Source of the DNA: Humulus lupulus
Taxonomy: Eukaryota; Streptophyta; Magnoliopsida; Rosales; Cannabaceae
NCBI RefSeq assembly: GCF_963169125.1
Contig: NC_084794.1
Coordinates: forward strand, 88,705,018 to 88,769,017
Reading direction: 5' to 3'
Length of the DNA stretch: 64,000 bases
Position numbers and translations under genes: made by a program. Positions 46,809-59,038 of this stretch are shown here, one piece after another. The notes beneath the pieces are model-generated. The model had not been told where the DNA came from. It ran no database searches and saw only the letters and a program-made list of their open reading frames with translations. Numbering within the stretch: the stretch's first letter is position 1; every line of letters begins with the position of its first letter.

Positions 46809-49170
46809 TGTTACAATTGCTCCTGTCGAGTTCTCATACTTTGGAATCGTTGCATAACACTCTCATTATCAATACCTTCAGCAATTTCTTTCTCAACATA
46901 TGCAACTAAACAATCATTCATCCACTAATCTCCTATTCGATTACGTAGTTCATTTTTCACAACATTCATAGCAGAAAATACTCTTTCAATAATAGTTGTA
47001 GTGACTAGTAAGAGCAATGCCAATGTCAGTAATCGGAAGACTAATGTGTACACCTTGTCTTTTTTTGTCTGAAACATTTCTTGTGAAAGTATACTAATGC
47101 CTTGTAAGTCCGCAAATTCCTTGTTTGAGCGCACGTCCATAAAATAAGTTTCAAGCTGATCATCAAGTATCATGAGCTCCATTGCAAATTTTTTTTTTTT
47201 GGATAATATCCAACCAAATCAATTATTCTTTTCTTATCAAAAGCAAAGAATAAATTATCTGGACATAAACAAGACACACAAAGAAGTAATTCTGTATTTG
47301 TGTTAGTGAAACGATCATTTAACTCTTGAAGTTGTAAATCAATGACAGAATAAAATAAATACACACAAAAAATATGCAAGTTGGTAATTTCATGAGTTTT
47401 ACGACGTGATCTTCCTTGAGGAATGAAGATAGAATCCATATTTGGAATATCAATGTTGTGTTTCTCACAACATAAACAAACTTGAGCATAGATAAAATCT
47501 CATCCAGTCTCCCTCATCAATTGTAAACGATATTTACATATCCTCACTAAACCCATGACATTTACAATATCTTGATCCTTTTTTTTGTAATGCCTTTGAC
47601 AACTCATTTGTAACACCCAATATATTTTTCATCAAATATAGGCAAAAAAACAAATTGAAATGATTGTATGGACTCTAATTAAATTCTTTGCCTCACATTT
47701 CTGATCAGAATATGATCCACTATCAACGAATTCTTCAAGAACATCAGTTGTGGATGAAAACATAGTAATCAAACTTACTAACGTACCATAATGTGATCCC
47801 CAACTTGTATCTCTTGGATGTTTGAGTCTAGTTTGTTGATTCAAGCCTTTACCACTTGTAATCTCTCCATTTTGAAGTGCTTCAACAACTATTGCATCTT
47901 GTTTCTCTTGAAGAATGTCAGAACATTTGTAAAAGGCTCCAACAACATTGAACACATTAGTAATCACACCAAAGAAAGATGCAATTTTGTAATGCTTTTT
48001 TGCAATAGCTACAAGAGCTGCTTGAAGTTGATGAGCAAAACAATGAATATAAAATGCACATGGATTTTCATTCAGAATAAGAGTTTTAAGACCATTGAAT
48101 TCACCTTGTATATTACTAGCTCCATCATAACCTCGTCCCCACAATCTAGATATACTTAATCCATGTCTTGAAAATAATCTATCAATTGCAGTCTTAAGTG
48201 CAAGAGTTATGGTACTAGTAACATGTTCAACACCAATTAAACGCTCAATTGCACGACCATTTTTATCCACACAGCGTAATACAATAGTCATTTGCTTTTT
48301 CATGGAAGCATTGTGAGATTCATAAAAAATAATAGAAAATAATCCATCTTCAATATCTTTGATAATGGTATTGATAGTTTCAACAACAAAAGCATTCGTA
48401 ATATCCTTTTGAATCTTAGGTGATGTTAGTTTGAGATTTTCAAGAGCATGCTTTAATGTGGAAACTTTAATTTCACTGTTGTGATTGGATAAAAACTTCA
48501 AAACTTCAAGAAAGTTACCTTGATTTCGTGAGTCCTCAGATTCATTGCTGCCACGAAATAAAATTCCTTGTCGTAAGAGAAACCAAACACAATCAGTTGT
48601 TGTAGTCAAACAAGTTCTGTAATCACGCCGAGCTTGATTTGATTGCTTTGAGACAATTGTCTCAATATGTTGTTTTTGATTCATTAAGGCCTTGCAATTC
48701 TTCACAGCTTAATTATGAACACTAGAATGGTCGCTTGCATGCTTTTGTAATCTTCCCTTGTCTTTTCAATTTGAAAATCCTACAACAACAAAAGAATCTC
48801 TTCATGCTTGTTCTCCAATATTTGCCTTAAAAATATAATAACATAAACAAAATGTCAAATTTTTTGTTATGCTATATTCCAACCAATTCGAAAAATCACT
48901 AAACCAAGTTGGATTGCAATGCCTTTGAGATGGCCCAATTTTCTTAGGTGGAAAATCATGATTTTTAGGTTGACAAGGACCTTTTAACAAATACGCTCTT
49001 CGAACTTGGTCTCGAATATTAGGATTATATTATGAAATGGGAGTTCTCAATCCAGGATTTGTAGGAAGTTTGTCAAGATTGATTTCCACACTTTGCAACT
49101 TTCGTTGTTCTTCATTGTCTTCTCTAGGAAATGATGAATCTGGTTTCCTTTTCATAACGTATTTATCCAT
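46809..49170 (-). pseudogene. hAT transposase, DUF4371/TTF-zinc-finger type, broken
   Basis: The transposase cuts and pastes the hAT element. Reading the minus strand from ATG at 49170: basic N-terminus (MDKYVMKRK), TTF-type zinc-finger region (GPCQPKNHDFP, NPTWFSDF, CLCYYIF; 48810-48990), the DUF4371/RNase H-like core (47632-48705, with GRGYDGASNIQGEFNGLK and the conserved CFAHQLQAA), and the hAT C-terminal dimerisation region (46925-47182, with TTTIIERVFSAMN). An early stop lies near 49030, the frame breaks near 48800-48710 and 47632-47440, and another stop is at about 46925. The final TAA is at 46809. It resembles plant proteins often annotated zinc finger MYM-type 1-like. It cannot make active enzyme. 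Confidence 0.9.
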
Positions 49171-50248
49171 ATCAATTTTTTTTTTCAAAAACAAAAAGTT
49201 AATAAATAAATAAAAGGTTTAATATTTTCAAGTATATGATACAATACTCATGTAGAAAATTAAAAGGAAAAGTTGAGAAATTGCTTAGCTAATTAATCAA
49301 AAAATCATACATTTTTCTAAGTTGTTGGGAAATTCCAAATATTTGTTAGAAATCCTAAAATCTAAAATCCAAACCCTTCAAACAAATATGCTAGCTATAT
49401 AATCAATGCTCGGGATTTTGTTTAACCAAAAGCAAAATAATTAGACATTATCTTACAAAGAAGTTGAATATTATAGACATACTTATCCTAGCATTACTAT
49501 GCCCACAAAGCACGTAAGGTTCTTTTTCCATATAATAATTGGTCTTTAATAAATAAATTTATATATACATATATTTTTATATATATATATATATGTATAT
49601 ATAAAACAGAGAAATTAATATAGTAAAACTAGGATTGACTCTTTCACAATCAAGGGTTGGTAGTCTTATTCTGAAATTATAGAAGGGGAAAAAACATTCA
49701 ACCATTTAAATAACCAAATTTAATCACAACATTAAGGAATTTGAAGTAGATAGAAAGGGATTTCAAACAGTCAGTAGAGCAATTAATGAAAAAAAATATT
49801 AAACATTATATGTTGCTAATTACTAAAGTGATATTGACTACCCTTAAAAAAAAAAAAACAAACAAACCTGATATCGTAGCAACAAGCAACAAGCTTTAGG
49901 GTTTCTTTGTGAGCGTGTAAAATTCTTTCTATTGCAGTAAAGATACAGTTTAATCCGTAAAGTCAAAAGATAAAACTTGTAGAGCTAGATAGTTTAATTG
50001 GGTCATTTAATTGGTTTTTAATTTTTTTTTTTACATTTTATTTTGGGCTTATATTTAATTGATCAAATTGGGTCGTTTAAATAGGTAGTGTCTGAAAGTG
50101 TTTTTACTTTATAATTTATAAATATATAATAAAATAGAAAGAAATTAATGTTTTCATTTATTACAAAGTCCAATTCTAACTCTATATATACATATAATTT
50201 TTTTTAAAAGAAATTGAGAGTGGGAAATTCCCACAATGTCAACAATGC
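49171..50248. other. hAT subterminal region upstream of the transposase
   Basis: About 1.08 kb of AT-rich sequence between the transposase ATG and the right inverted repeat. It should contain the transposase promoter and the subterminal binding sites. No further ORF is visible; a TA run lies at 49560-49605. Confidence 0.6.
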
Positions 50249-50269
50249 AGGTCCGTCTCTGCTTACCGA

Positions 50270-50886
50270 GTTGTTTACAATATTAAAACATCAAATGATT
50301 ATCAGATCCAACAATAGTAACGAATGATCATTCAAAAGGTGAAGAATAAACTTAATATTATTTTTTAAAATAAAACAATAATCCGCAAACTCAATGAGGG
50401 CCGACATAACCCGCCAGTAGATCACAAATCAAGGAATAAATATCCACCTAAACAGTGCCCATATTTATATCTAAAATAGATCCATGTGAGTGATATACAA
50501 GATTGGTACGTCGAGTAGCTTTATTAAACCAATACAAAAAAAAACACTGCTATAAAAACCACTAGTCCCATTGGTAAGGTAGGAGGACAGTAGGAGATAA
50601 ACACCATAATTATGAAAATTAAACAAACAAAATGGAAAACAACTAAACATAATAAATCATCAAATAAAACAAAAGGTAGCAACCAAGTGAAACGATCCGT
50701 AGAGTCCTTACCACCTGTCATCCACTGCTGAGCCCGAGCCCCTGAACCTAACCTAGAAACCTTGAGTTTCCAAAGGAAATTTTAGTTTCTATGCATAATG
50801 GTGTATCTTAATTAAAAAAATGTCATCTACTATTCACATTTCAATTTGCTGCTATTGATTTCCCAACTTCCCAAAATACTCTCCGT
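50270..50886. other. Spacer between hAT and the next element
   Basis: About 620 bp without a supportable gene. It is AT-rich with no recognisable repeat end until the TG at 50887. Confidence 0.5.
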
Positions 50887-53650
50887 TGATGCGGTTTTTT
50901 GCCAGCAGGTGACTAAAGAAATCTGATTATAGAGATTAAGCTTGATAATAAACCGTAAATATAAACTCATGAAACTTTTACGTGGTTTGGTGGTTAAAAT
51001 CCATCTATTCCACGAGTCAATCTTATTATTGTTTTGGGTCTCTTGAAGAAATTATTTATGACAATTTCAACAGAGCTTTTGCATACAAGATGCTGATCCC
51101 TTTTTCTGTCCATTCCCCTTATATTTATAGGCAATTATGAAGGACAATATTGGGTAATCGTGCTATAAATGATAACATACAATACTTGGGAAGTTACCCA
51201 AATTAATGGATATGTAATTATTCTAATAAATCCTATTTCCATTTACAGGAGTCAATAAATGTAGATAACGATTGCGTGCATTTATTGTGCATATCAGGCA
51301 TTTGAGTCTGTAGGGATTCTTCCATGTGCATCGTTGAACTATCTCGAGCTAGATTCCATACTTGAACTGGACGTAACTGGATCAGGACAGATTGAGTCAG
51401 ACAATACTCGGGCTTAGCAAAGGCGATCTGGACACTGGACATTGGATACTTTGGCTTTTGTCATCCGCACTTCAAACAATCTAAAGGATCTTGGGCCATC
51501 TCGAATTTAGTGACATAGCCTTGAGCTGATTGACCTAGAATTGGCAAGATGTCTCCGAAGTTTTTCGTCCTTTATTTATTTCGTGCCAGCTGCAGCCTGA
51601 TCAAGATAATTGAGCTCGTGTTTTTAGGGTACACCATTTTCCTCCCAAGCCCCTGCTCGTGCATGATGTCACTTCTAACACGCACAATAGGGGCTTTTTG
51701 GCTATTGTTATAAAAAAATGTGCCCACCCACTCACTAGAGTACGGGACACGTGTCTGCTTGTTATAGGTGCCTATTTGGGTTTCGAGTACCATGACAGTT
51801 GTCTTGTCAACCTTTTCTCACTATTTGATTTATTTAATTTTGAACCTCAGATCTCTTCTTGCTTTAATTGTGCGGCTAAGATTTGCCCCATAATTTGACA
51901 TATAAATAGGCGAACAAGACCTGTCGTTCACTACCTTTTGCATTCGAATTTCCTTTCTTGCTTCTTTCCAAAATTTTACAGAAAGCCTTCCAAGTTTCTT
52001 CCCTCTTAGAAATCCCTCCAATGGTTACCACCCAATTTCTGCAACCTTCACTGTTCATCGCCTTTTTTACAACCTTGATCAAGAATCAATCTGTAAGTAC
52101 GTCTTCACTCTGGTTTAAATTTCTTTTTCACTTATTTTTCAAGTTCATGCAATTTTCTAGTATGTGTTGCCTTATTTTGATTCTATACGGGTTCTGTTTA
52201 GGTTATACTAGGACAAAACAAATATGATTAAAAACGGTTAAATTTAGTGCATAAAAAGAGGCCATTTTCTCGGTTTAGAGGTTAAATGTGTAATTTTTTT
52301 GGTCTGGAAGGTGAAGGGTTTAGGCTCAAATCTAGGTAGCTTAGGGGATACGATATTAGGGTGGTTTTGCATTAAACAGCTTTTCGAAACCACAGTGACT
52401 GACACACGAATCCCAAAATTTCAGCACCTTCCCGAGATTCAGGTGCGTGAGTTAGAGACACGTGTGAGACCACACGTCAAGGTATTAAGTCTGCACTTAA
52501 CTCGCAGATGCTTTAGGTCGAGTAGTAAAGTCTTAGAATTTTAGGTTGCCATTTCTTCAATTTTTAGAACTAGGTTACATCCCTAGGTCGCCTCTAATGA
52601 GTTCTTTTGTAATCAAGCGAACTAAAACAATCGTCATGGCCTCTCAAAAGAAAAAGACTGTGACAGGCTCCTCTTCTCGAGGCAAGGATAAGCAGGTCGC
52701 CCCTAAGACCCTCATTCTTTGAGGCCGAGAGGATCGTGTCTTGAATTACTTCTCAACCCAAAGTAAATAAAATAATGTTAAGTCATGGGATCGATATGAA
52801 TCCCAACTTCTATGCTCAACCTCCCTTAGAAGGTGAATAGAGATGTACCTCGTTGGAGGACGACTTCGGGGCATGGAATGATGAACACTTGAAGGTCGAT
52901 GCCTTCCTCCCTCTGGACCAATATTTTGCGCCTGAATTATGTGAAGCTTGCCCCATTCAGGCTCTCGCGAAAATTCTATCGCCTCCTCGCGGGATTAAAA
53001 TTCTATCACCCCAAAGGACATTTTGTATTTTTTTTGTTTGAAGGCCAATCCAGACACTAAAACCTGATGTGATGGTTTTCACTACCTCACCTAGCTTCCC
53101 AAGTTCGCTAGCATCATCGGCCTCCCCAGCCATCCGAATGACTTCAAAGATCAGTTCTTTATGTCAAACGGATTCTAGAATTGCGACTGCCGTTATTTCA
53201 ACTGGCCTCATAAGTCTCTTTGCTTTTATCTCCATATGAATTCTTCGCTTTTGTTAAGTCTAACTTATTCTGATCGAGTTTTTATCTTGTGAAGCTATAT
53301 ATAAGAGAATGGTGTGGTCTGAGACGTGTGGGGTTCAATACAATACTTTGGCCAACGCTCCCGTCGAGGAGAAAGAGTTCAGGGCGGTGGTGAATGACGT
53401 CACCATGGGGTTTGCAAGTTGATCAAGGAAGATCAGACATTGGCCATCAAGCCTCAAAATCTTCCCAAGGGGCTACCATCAATCGCTGAGGAGGTTGCAT
53501 TGTTGGTGCGTAAAAGAGAGATCACTGAAGGCAAGCAAGATTCTGACCAAGGTCATGCCGAATCGGGGGCAGCAGTTGGCACCTTCGGCAAAGGTAATAA
53601 AGACAAGGAAATAAACCAGGCAGTTGCCAGTTTTGCATTAACCTGATTCA
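50887..53650 (-). mobile_element. Truncated minus-strand Tat-like element (3' LTR plus antisense gene)
   Basis: The LTR-like block 50887-51636 (TGATGCGG...ACACCA) is followed by the complement of a polypurine tract (AGGGGCTTGGGAGGAAAA, 51637-51656), so on the minus strand it is a 3' LTR. Inside it lies a degenerate plus-strand gene (52637-53646), the position expected for a Tat antisense gene. Pol and the other LTR are missing. Boundaries on the right are uncertain. Confidence 0.6.
52637..53646 (+). pseudogene. Degenerate antisense gene of a Tat-like element
   Basis: It starts MASQKKKTVTGSSSRGKDKQ (52637), like the basic leader of the antisense gene at 45125. Later fragments read FGAWNDEHLKVDAFLPLD and NAPVEEKEFRAVVNDVTMG, then a Lys/Glu-rich tail with GKGNKDKEINQAVASF. 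Several stops interrupt it, starting near 52721. The identification rests on composition and position rather than on strong motifs. Confidence 0.45.
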
Positions 53651-56496
53651 ATTCGAGGTAGCTTGTGAGTCGACATCTTGTAAACTCGGACTTGAATGTG
53701 ACCTTACATCAATGCATTGACCAATTGGTTGTACACCATGATTTTTCCTATCCCAAATATATTGTAGTAGTAGATAAAACTTTACATTTTAGGTCCATCA
53801 TTTTTTAACAGTATGGTACAAACCTCCTGTCATGGTTCCTTTACCTAGGGTATTAGGTAGGCCAAATATGGGGAGATTTTGACCGAAACAATTGGCATCG
53901 TATGTGGGATACGTCAAACGATAAAACTGTGTGATGATACCGAAAATGATTTCCTAATGTTTATGCATTTATTGTTTTTTGTATCTTCTTGCGAAAAATA
54001 AACTGACCAATACTTAGTCTAAAAGAACAAATTACCTCGATAAAAAATTCAACAGGAAGAAGCTACAAGTCAATCTCCTCAAATCGACTACATGCAAGAA
54101 TTACATAAAGTGATGCAGTACATGCAACAGATGAAAGAACAAGATGATGCAAGATTTTGCCTAACAGAAGAGTGATGACAACAGGTTAAGGAACGACATC
54201 AAAAGCAGATAGAGGAAATGGATACTCAACAAGATAAGTTGGTAGCAGAGCTAGCAATGATGTGGCGGGAGAATGGTGTCCATCAAGGGGGAACAAAGAA
54301 CACAATAACAAGACGAGGTGATGAGGCTTAGCCAAAAAATAATATGGAACATCAAGAAGAGGAAGAGGATGCATCAGAGATTTATGAAGAAGAAGTGCAA
54401 AAATATTCATAGAGAGAAAAAGAATAGAATGGAACTCTTACCACGGAGAGAGTAGAGACACCGACTGCTAAAAAACAATTACCAGCCTGCCAGTCACTGT
54501 CAACGCCAACAATACCATTAGACTAGAAAGAACAAATGATGAAGGAAGTATTGGATATAATGAACAATGCGAGAGTCAGGAATTCTATGGACATGGCCAA
54601 TGAAGAAATCAAAGGAATTTTCAAGTTGCTATTCACTGACTGGATTGTGAGTGAACCAAAGTCAAAAGACTTTGTGATGGCAAGCTTTGCTAAATTTGGT
54701 GGAAGTTCAGATCCATCGCACCATATCTTACAATTCTAGTAGAAAATGGTGATGGAAACTGAAAATGAAGCTATGTAATGTAGAGCCTTTACAACTACCT
54801 TGGCGGGACCAGTGCTAAGGTAGTTCAAGCAGTTGAAGCCAAAAATCAATCTACTCTTTTGTGGTAGTAGAGCAGAACGCCGAACAATAGGTAGTGAATG
54901 AAGATCAACCGCAACATCCACTAAAGCAGATATCGATGATATTTGGGTATGTAGAGCCTTGAATAAAGAGGGAGGTAAAAATGAAATTCGAAAAGTGAAC
55001 GGAAGAAAGGGTGAAGAGAATGCGCTACTTGCATCATACAATGAACTACGTCGCCCCGGCTGAATGTTATTTCCCCGCACATCCCATCACTTTCACTGAA
55101 GATGATTTGAAGAATGTACACCTCCCCCATGATGACACTCTAGTGATTAAACTGCAAGTAGAAAATTGTCAATTGAGTCGAGTATTGGTAGACGGTGGAA
55201 GCAGCACTGAAATTCTCTTTTATGATGCGTTCCAAGCCATGGGGATTCCAGAGGAAAGATTAAGAGCATCAACATTCCCCATCCTTTCTTTCAACAATAC
55301 AAAAGTAATAACAAAAGGAGCAATTGAGTTAAAATTGACAGCTGCTGAGCGTACCTAAGTGGTGGATTTTTTAGTAATTGATTCATACTCCAGTTATAAT
55401 GCAATCATGGGAAGACCTTGGGTGCACAAAATGCAAGGAGTGGCTTCAACTCTGCGTCAAGTTTTGCGCTGTTAGTCACCTTACGGAACTTACACAATTG
55501 ATATAAAAGGATGCCAAAAGCAGGCTAAAAAGTGATGCGTGTTGTTGAAAGAGATGAACCAAGTTGAAGTAGGAGAAGAAGAATGTGAAGATGAAGCATA
55601 ACAATTAAAGGGAAAATTACCAACTTACTTGAAGACACTGGAAGAAGAGGAGAAATGCACATAATTGTTGTCAGCTATAGATGAATTGGAGGAAGTACAA
55701 CTAGAAGAAGAACATGCTGAGAAAACTATATTTTTACATGCCCGAATGATTAATAAGCAAAAATAGTTGTTGATGAAACTCCTCAAAGAAAATATGTCAA
55801 ATTTCACATGGACAACAAAGGATATGTCGGGCATAGATCTTGCGGTTATGACACATCAGTTAAACATAGATAACCCATTCCCAGTTGTAAAACAGAAACA
55901 AGGTCGATTTGCCCCTGAGATGAATCGATTGATAAATGAGGAAGCGGAGCGATTGTTGCAGATATGGGCGATCGAAGAATGCTTATATCCTTCCTAGACA
56001 TTGAATTCCATTGTTGTGTTGAAAAATAATGGGAAGAAATGAGTGTGGATTGATTTCACCAACTTGAACAAAGCATGCTCAATGGACAACTTCTCATTAC
56101 CAAGAATAGATCAAAAAGTGGATGCGACTACAAGAAATGAGCATATGAGTTTTTTAGATGCATATTCTGGGTATAAACAAATCCTGATGGCAGAAGATGA
56201 TAGAATTCATACAACATTCAAGACTGAGCAAGGGCTCTTCTTTTATAAGGTGATGATGTTCAGATTCAGTAACGCAGGTGCAACATATCAGTGGTTCATG
56301 AATAATTTTTTTGCATATCAATTAGGAAGAATAATGGAAGTGTACATTGATGATGTGGTGGTGAAGTCAAAAAAAGAGGCAAACCATTTAGACCATTTAA
56401 GATAGTGCCTTGCGGTGCTAAACAAATACATAATGAAGTTGAATCCTGCTTAATGTGCATTTGGAGTCACTTTAGGCCCTTTTCTAGGCCACATAG
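53651..56496 (+). mobile_element. Truncated plus-strand Tat-like element (5' end to reverse transcriptase)
   Basis: A probable LTR end (CCGAAACA, 53890) is followed by ATTGGCATCGTATGTGGGA, a decayed form of the usual ATTGGCGCCGTCTGTGGGA primer region. Then come degenerate gag, protease and reverse transcriptase. The element stops abruptly at 56496 where a copia-type LTR begins. The left edge of its LTR is not resolved. Confidence 0.65.
54060..56490 (+). pseudogene. Degenerate gag, protease and reverse transcriptase of Tat-like element
   Basis: Gag traces rich in Gln/Glu/Lys occur at 54060-55000. The retropepsin reads LSRVLVDGGSSTEILFYDAF (about 55160-55230), with the usual DTGSS changed to DGGSS, and later AIMGRPWVHK. 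Reverse transcriptase shows VWIDFTNLNKACSMDNF, FLDAYSGYKQI, SNAGATYQWF and the active site YIDDVVVKS (about 56345). It ends near GPFLGHIV. Stops occur at 55355, 55996, 56040 and 56402, among others. Confidence 0.85.
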
Positions 56497-57352
56497 TGTT
56501 ATGATTGGTTAAATACAAATGATAAATGTTAATATACAGGCTAGGTATAAACACTTAGTGAATTTCACATAGTGTAGATGTGAAATTTGAGTTTCAATTG
56601 TAAGCACATTAAAAATGTGTTTTTGGGTTCAAAGTGATACATGGAGGTATCTAAGGATCCCCAAAAAATTTGTAGCATTTAGAGAAATTTTAGGACCATT
56701 GGATGGGTCAAAAGTCAGAGGGGGTAGCGATGCATCGCCTCCTAAGAGGCGTTGCATCGCCTGCTAGTAGGCGACATATCATCTAGCAGGCGATACATTA
56801 CCTACATGCAAGCGATGTATTGCCTGACGTGCCAGTACAAACACGTAAAATAAGCTCAAAATGACGAGTTAATTATCTATAATCCTATTGGTTAGACCTA
56901 ATGATGGTTCCTACACTATAAACGGTTCTCATAGATTGTTGGACGACTTGACAATTCTCCCCAATCTCTCTCTCTCTAGCTTTCAAGAATCTCTAGTTTT
57001 CTCTAAGAAACTCATAAAGAAAGTGCTTCACTTTGTGAGTATAAGGCTTGTTCAATCTCAATCCTCATTTCCTCTTAGAAAAAGCCTCAAGCATCAATGG
57101 TGGTTAGGAAATAGAGAATTAGGACAGTGGTATGAATCGTGTATAAGCCTTGGTTTTGTGTTTTGCATTTGTTGAATGAAAAGTTTAAAGTGGTGGATTC
57201 AACAATGGTTTTGAATGTTCATCAAAGTTGAAGAAGATTTTTATACAACTAGGGTTTGCATCATCTTTCTCAATCTTTCTTTGGTCTTTGTCAACCATTA
57301 TTTTGTGTAGATTGTAGTTTTTGTGGTGGTGTAAGCTCACTATCCCCCAACA
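56497..57352 (+). repeat. Copia-type LTR (left)
   Basis: An 856-bp block with TG/CA ends. It contains repeated RGGCGATRYATYGCC-like words at 56725-56835 and a (CT)n run at 56965-56980. Its first 40 bp are repeated at 61129-61168. Confidence 0.7.
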
Positions 57353-57384
57353 TTCTAATTCTCTATTATCTGAGGTAGAACATC

Positions 57385-58308
57385 ATGGAAGAATCTTACT
57401 TTTTTTCGGCTTTGAAGTTCATGATTCAAGACTTTGTAAGATTGGATAGGTTTAATGAGACTAACTTTGTTCGTTGGCAAGACAAGATTAGATTCTTGCT
57501 AATCACTCTAAAACTCTTCTATGTCTTGGATAAAGACATAAAACTATTGGAAGTGGGCAAGGAAGATGATAACCAAGAAGTTGTCAAAAAAAGGAAGAAG
57601 TGTGAAGAAGATGAATTGATACATAGGGGTCACATACTCAACGCTCTTTCATATAGGCTCTATGATCTCTACACCAACACCAAGACACGGGAAACCTTGG
57701 AAAAGATGTACAAAGTGGAATAAGAAGGTACAAATAAATTCCTTATTACTCAATATATGGAATTTAAGTTCTATGATATGAAACCCCTTCTCCCCCAAAT
57801 ACATGAGTTACAAATTATTGTGAATAAGTTGTCTACGCTTAATATTGTATTGCTGGAATAATTCCTTGTGGGAGCCATAATAGCCAAGTTGCCTCCATCT
57901 TGGAGGGGCTATAGGAAGAAGATCCTCCATAAGAATGAGGAGATTTCATTGGAGGAAATCCTCAAACACTTGTGGATTGAGGAGGAATCTCGTTCTAGAG
58001 ATAAGAATGAGGAGGAGTCTAATAGAGAGACTTCAAAGGCCAATGTAGTGGCTAATCCTCCTAAAGGCAAAGGAATTGGCAAGAACAAGGGAAATGGTAA
58101 AAAACTCTTAGGGCCCAAGAATAATGAGGGAAGATTCGAAATTTCCAAGGGACCTTGCTTTGTGTGTGGAAAGAATGGCCACTTTGCTAGAGATTGTAGG
58201 TTTAGGAGGAACCATAACAATGATGCAAGAGTCAACTCAACCGTAGATGAGCTAGTGGCAACACTAAGCGAAGTTAAGGCCATTCATGGAAGGGTGAATG
58301 AATGGTAG
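57385..58308 (+). pseudogene. Copia gag
   Basis: The ATG at 57385 opens a copia-type gag (RLDRFNETNFVRWQDKIRF), stops at 57721 and 57858, then continues 57868-58308 with IIAKLPPSWRGYRKKI and the zinc knuckle CFVCGKNGHFARDC (C-X2-C-X4-H-X4-C). Protease-region fragments follow to about 58740 (GHEIQMGNERMTKV; LTNVLYVP). Several stops break it. Confidence 0.85.
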
Positions 58309-59038
58309 TATGATACTTTTGATACCATTCATGTTACCTATGATATATCTCTATTCTAGACCTTTGAATCTTCAAAGGAAGGGCATGAAATACAAATGGG
58401 CAATGAAAGAATGACCAAGGTTGAAGAAAATTGGACTATTGATTTGTTCTTCACATACGACAAAAAGGTTCCACTCACCAATGTTTTGTATGTACCATAA
58501 AAGAGTAAAAACCATGTGAGCGTTAATTTTCTTGGCAAACCGGGAATCAATGTTGTGTTAGATTTTTGCAAGCTTACTTTGTCCAAGGGAAATGCGTTTG
58601 TGGGCAAGGGATATGCTTGTGATTGCATGTTTAAACTTTGCACTACTATTGACAATGTGAAAAATAAAGCATCCTCTTCTTCTAATTATATGCTTGACTC
58701 AAATTCTATTAATTTGTGGCATGTTAGACCTGCACATATATGATTTTGCATAATTAAAAGAGCAATTAAATGTGGATAACTCAAAAGGACCAAGTTGGGT
58801 CCAATGGCTATAAGATGTGCATTTGTGGGTTATGCCCAAAATAACAAAGCTTATAGATTATTAGACTAGGAGTCTAATGTGATAATTGAATCAAGAGATG
58901 TTGAGTTTATTTGAGAACATGTCATTCAATGACAAAAAGTTAATAGAACCAACTCAAACTAGAAAGCCTCAAGAGGAGACTCCTAAAATGGTTGGTGAGA
59001 AACCTCAATTGCCTAGAATGAGCTAAACGCTCAAAGAT

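Larger units (their letters stand above)
26026..50261 (-). mobile_element. hAT DNA transposon (DUF4371 type), split by a 20.4-kb retrotransposon
   Basis: The left end CAGGGATGCACCT at 26026 and the right end, whose complement is CAGAGACGGACCT at 50249-50261, are matching hAT terminal inverted repeats. The flanking 8-mers CTTACTAA (26018-26025) and CTTACCGA (50262-50269) agree at six of eight positions, as expected of an aged 8-bp hAT duplication. Between them lie 163 bp of element, the Tat retrotransposon (26189-46565), then 3.7 kb carrying the transposase on the minus strand. Without the insert the transposon would be about 3.86 kb. Confidence 0.85.
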
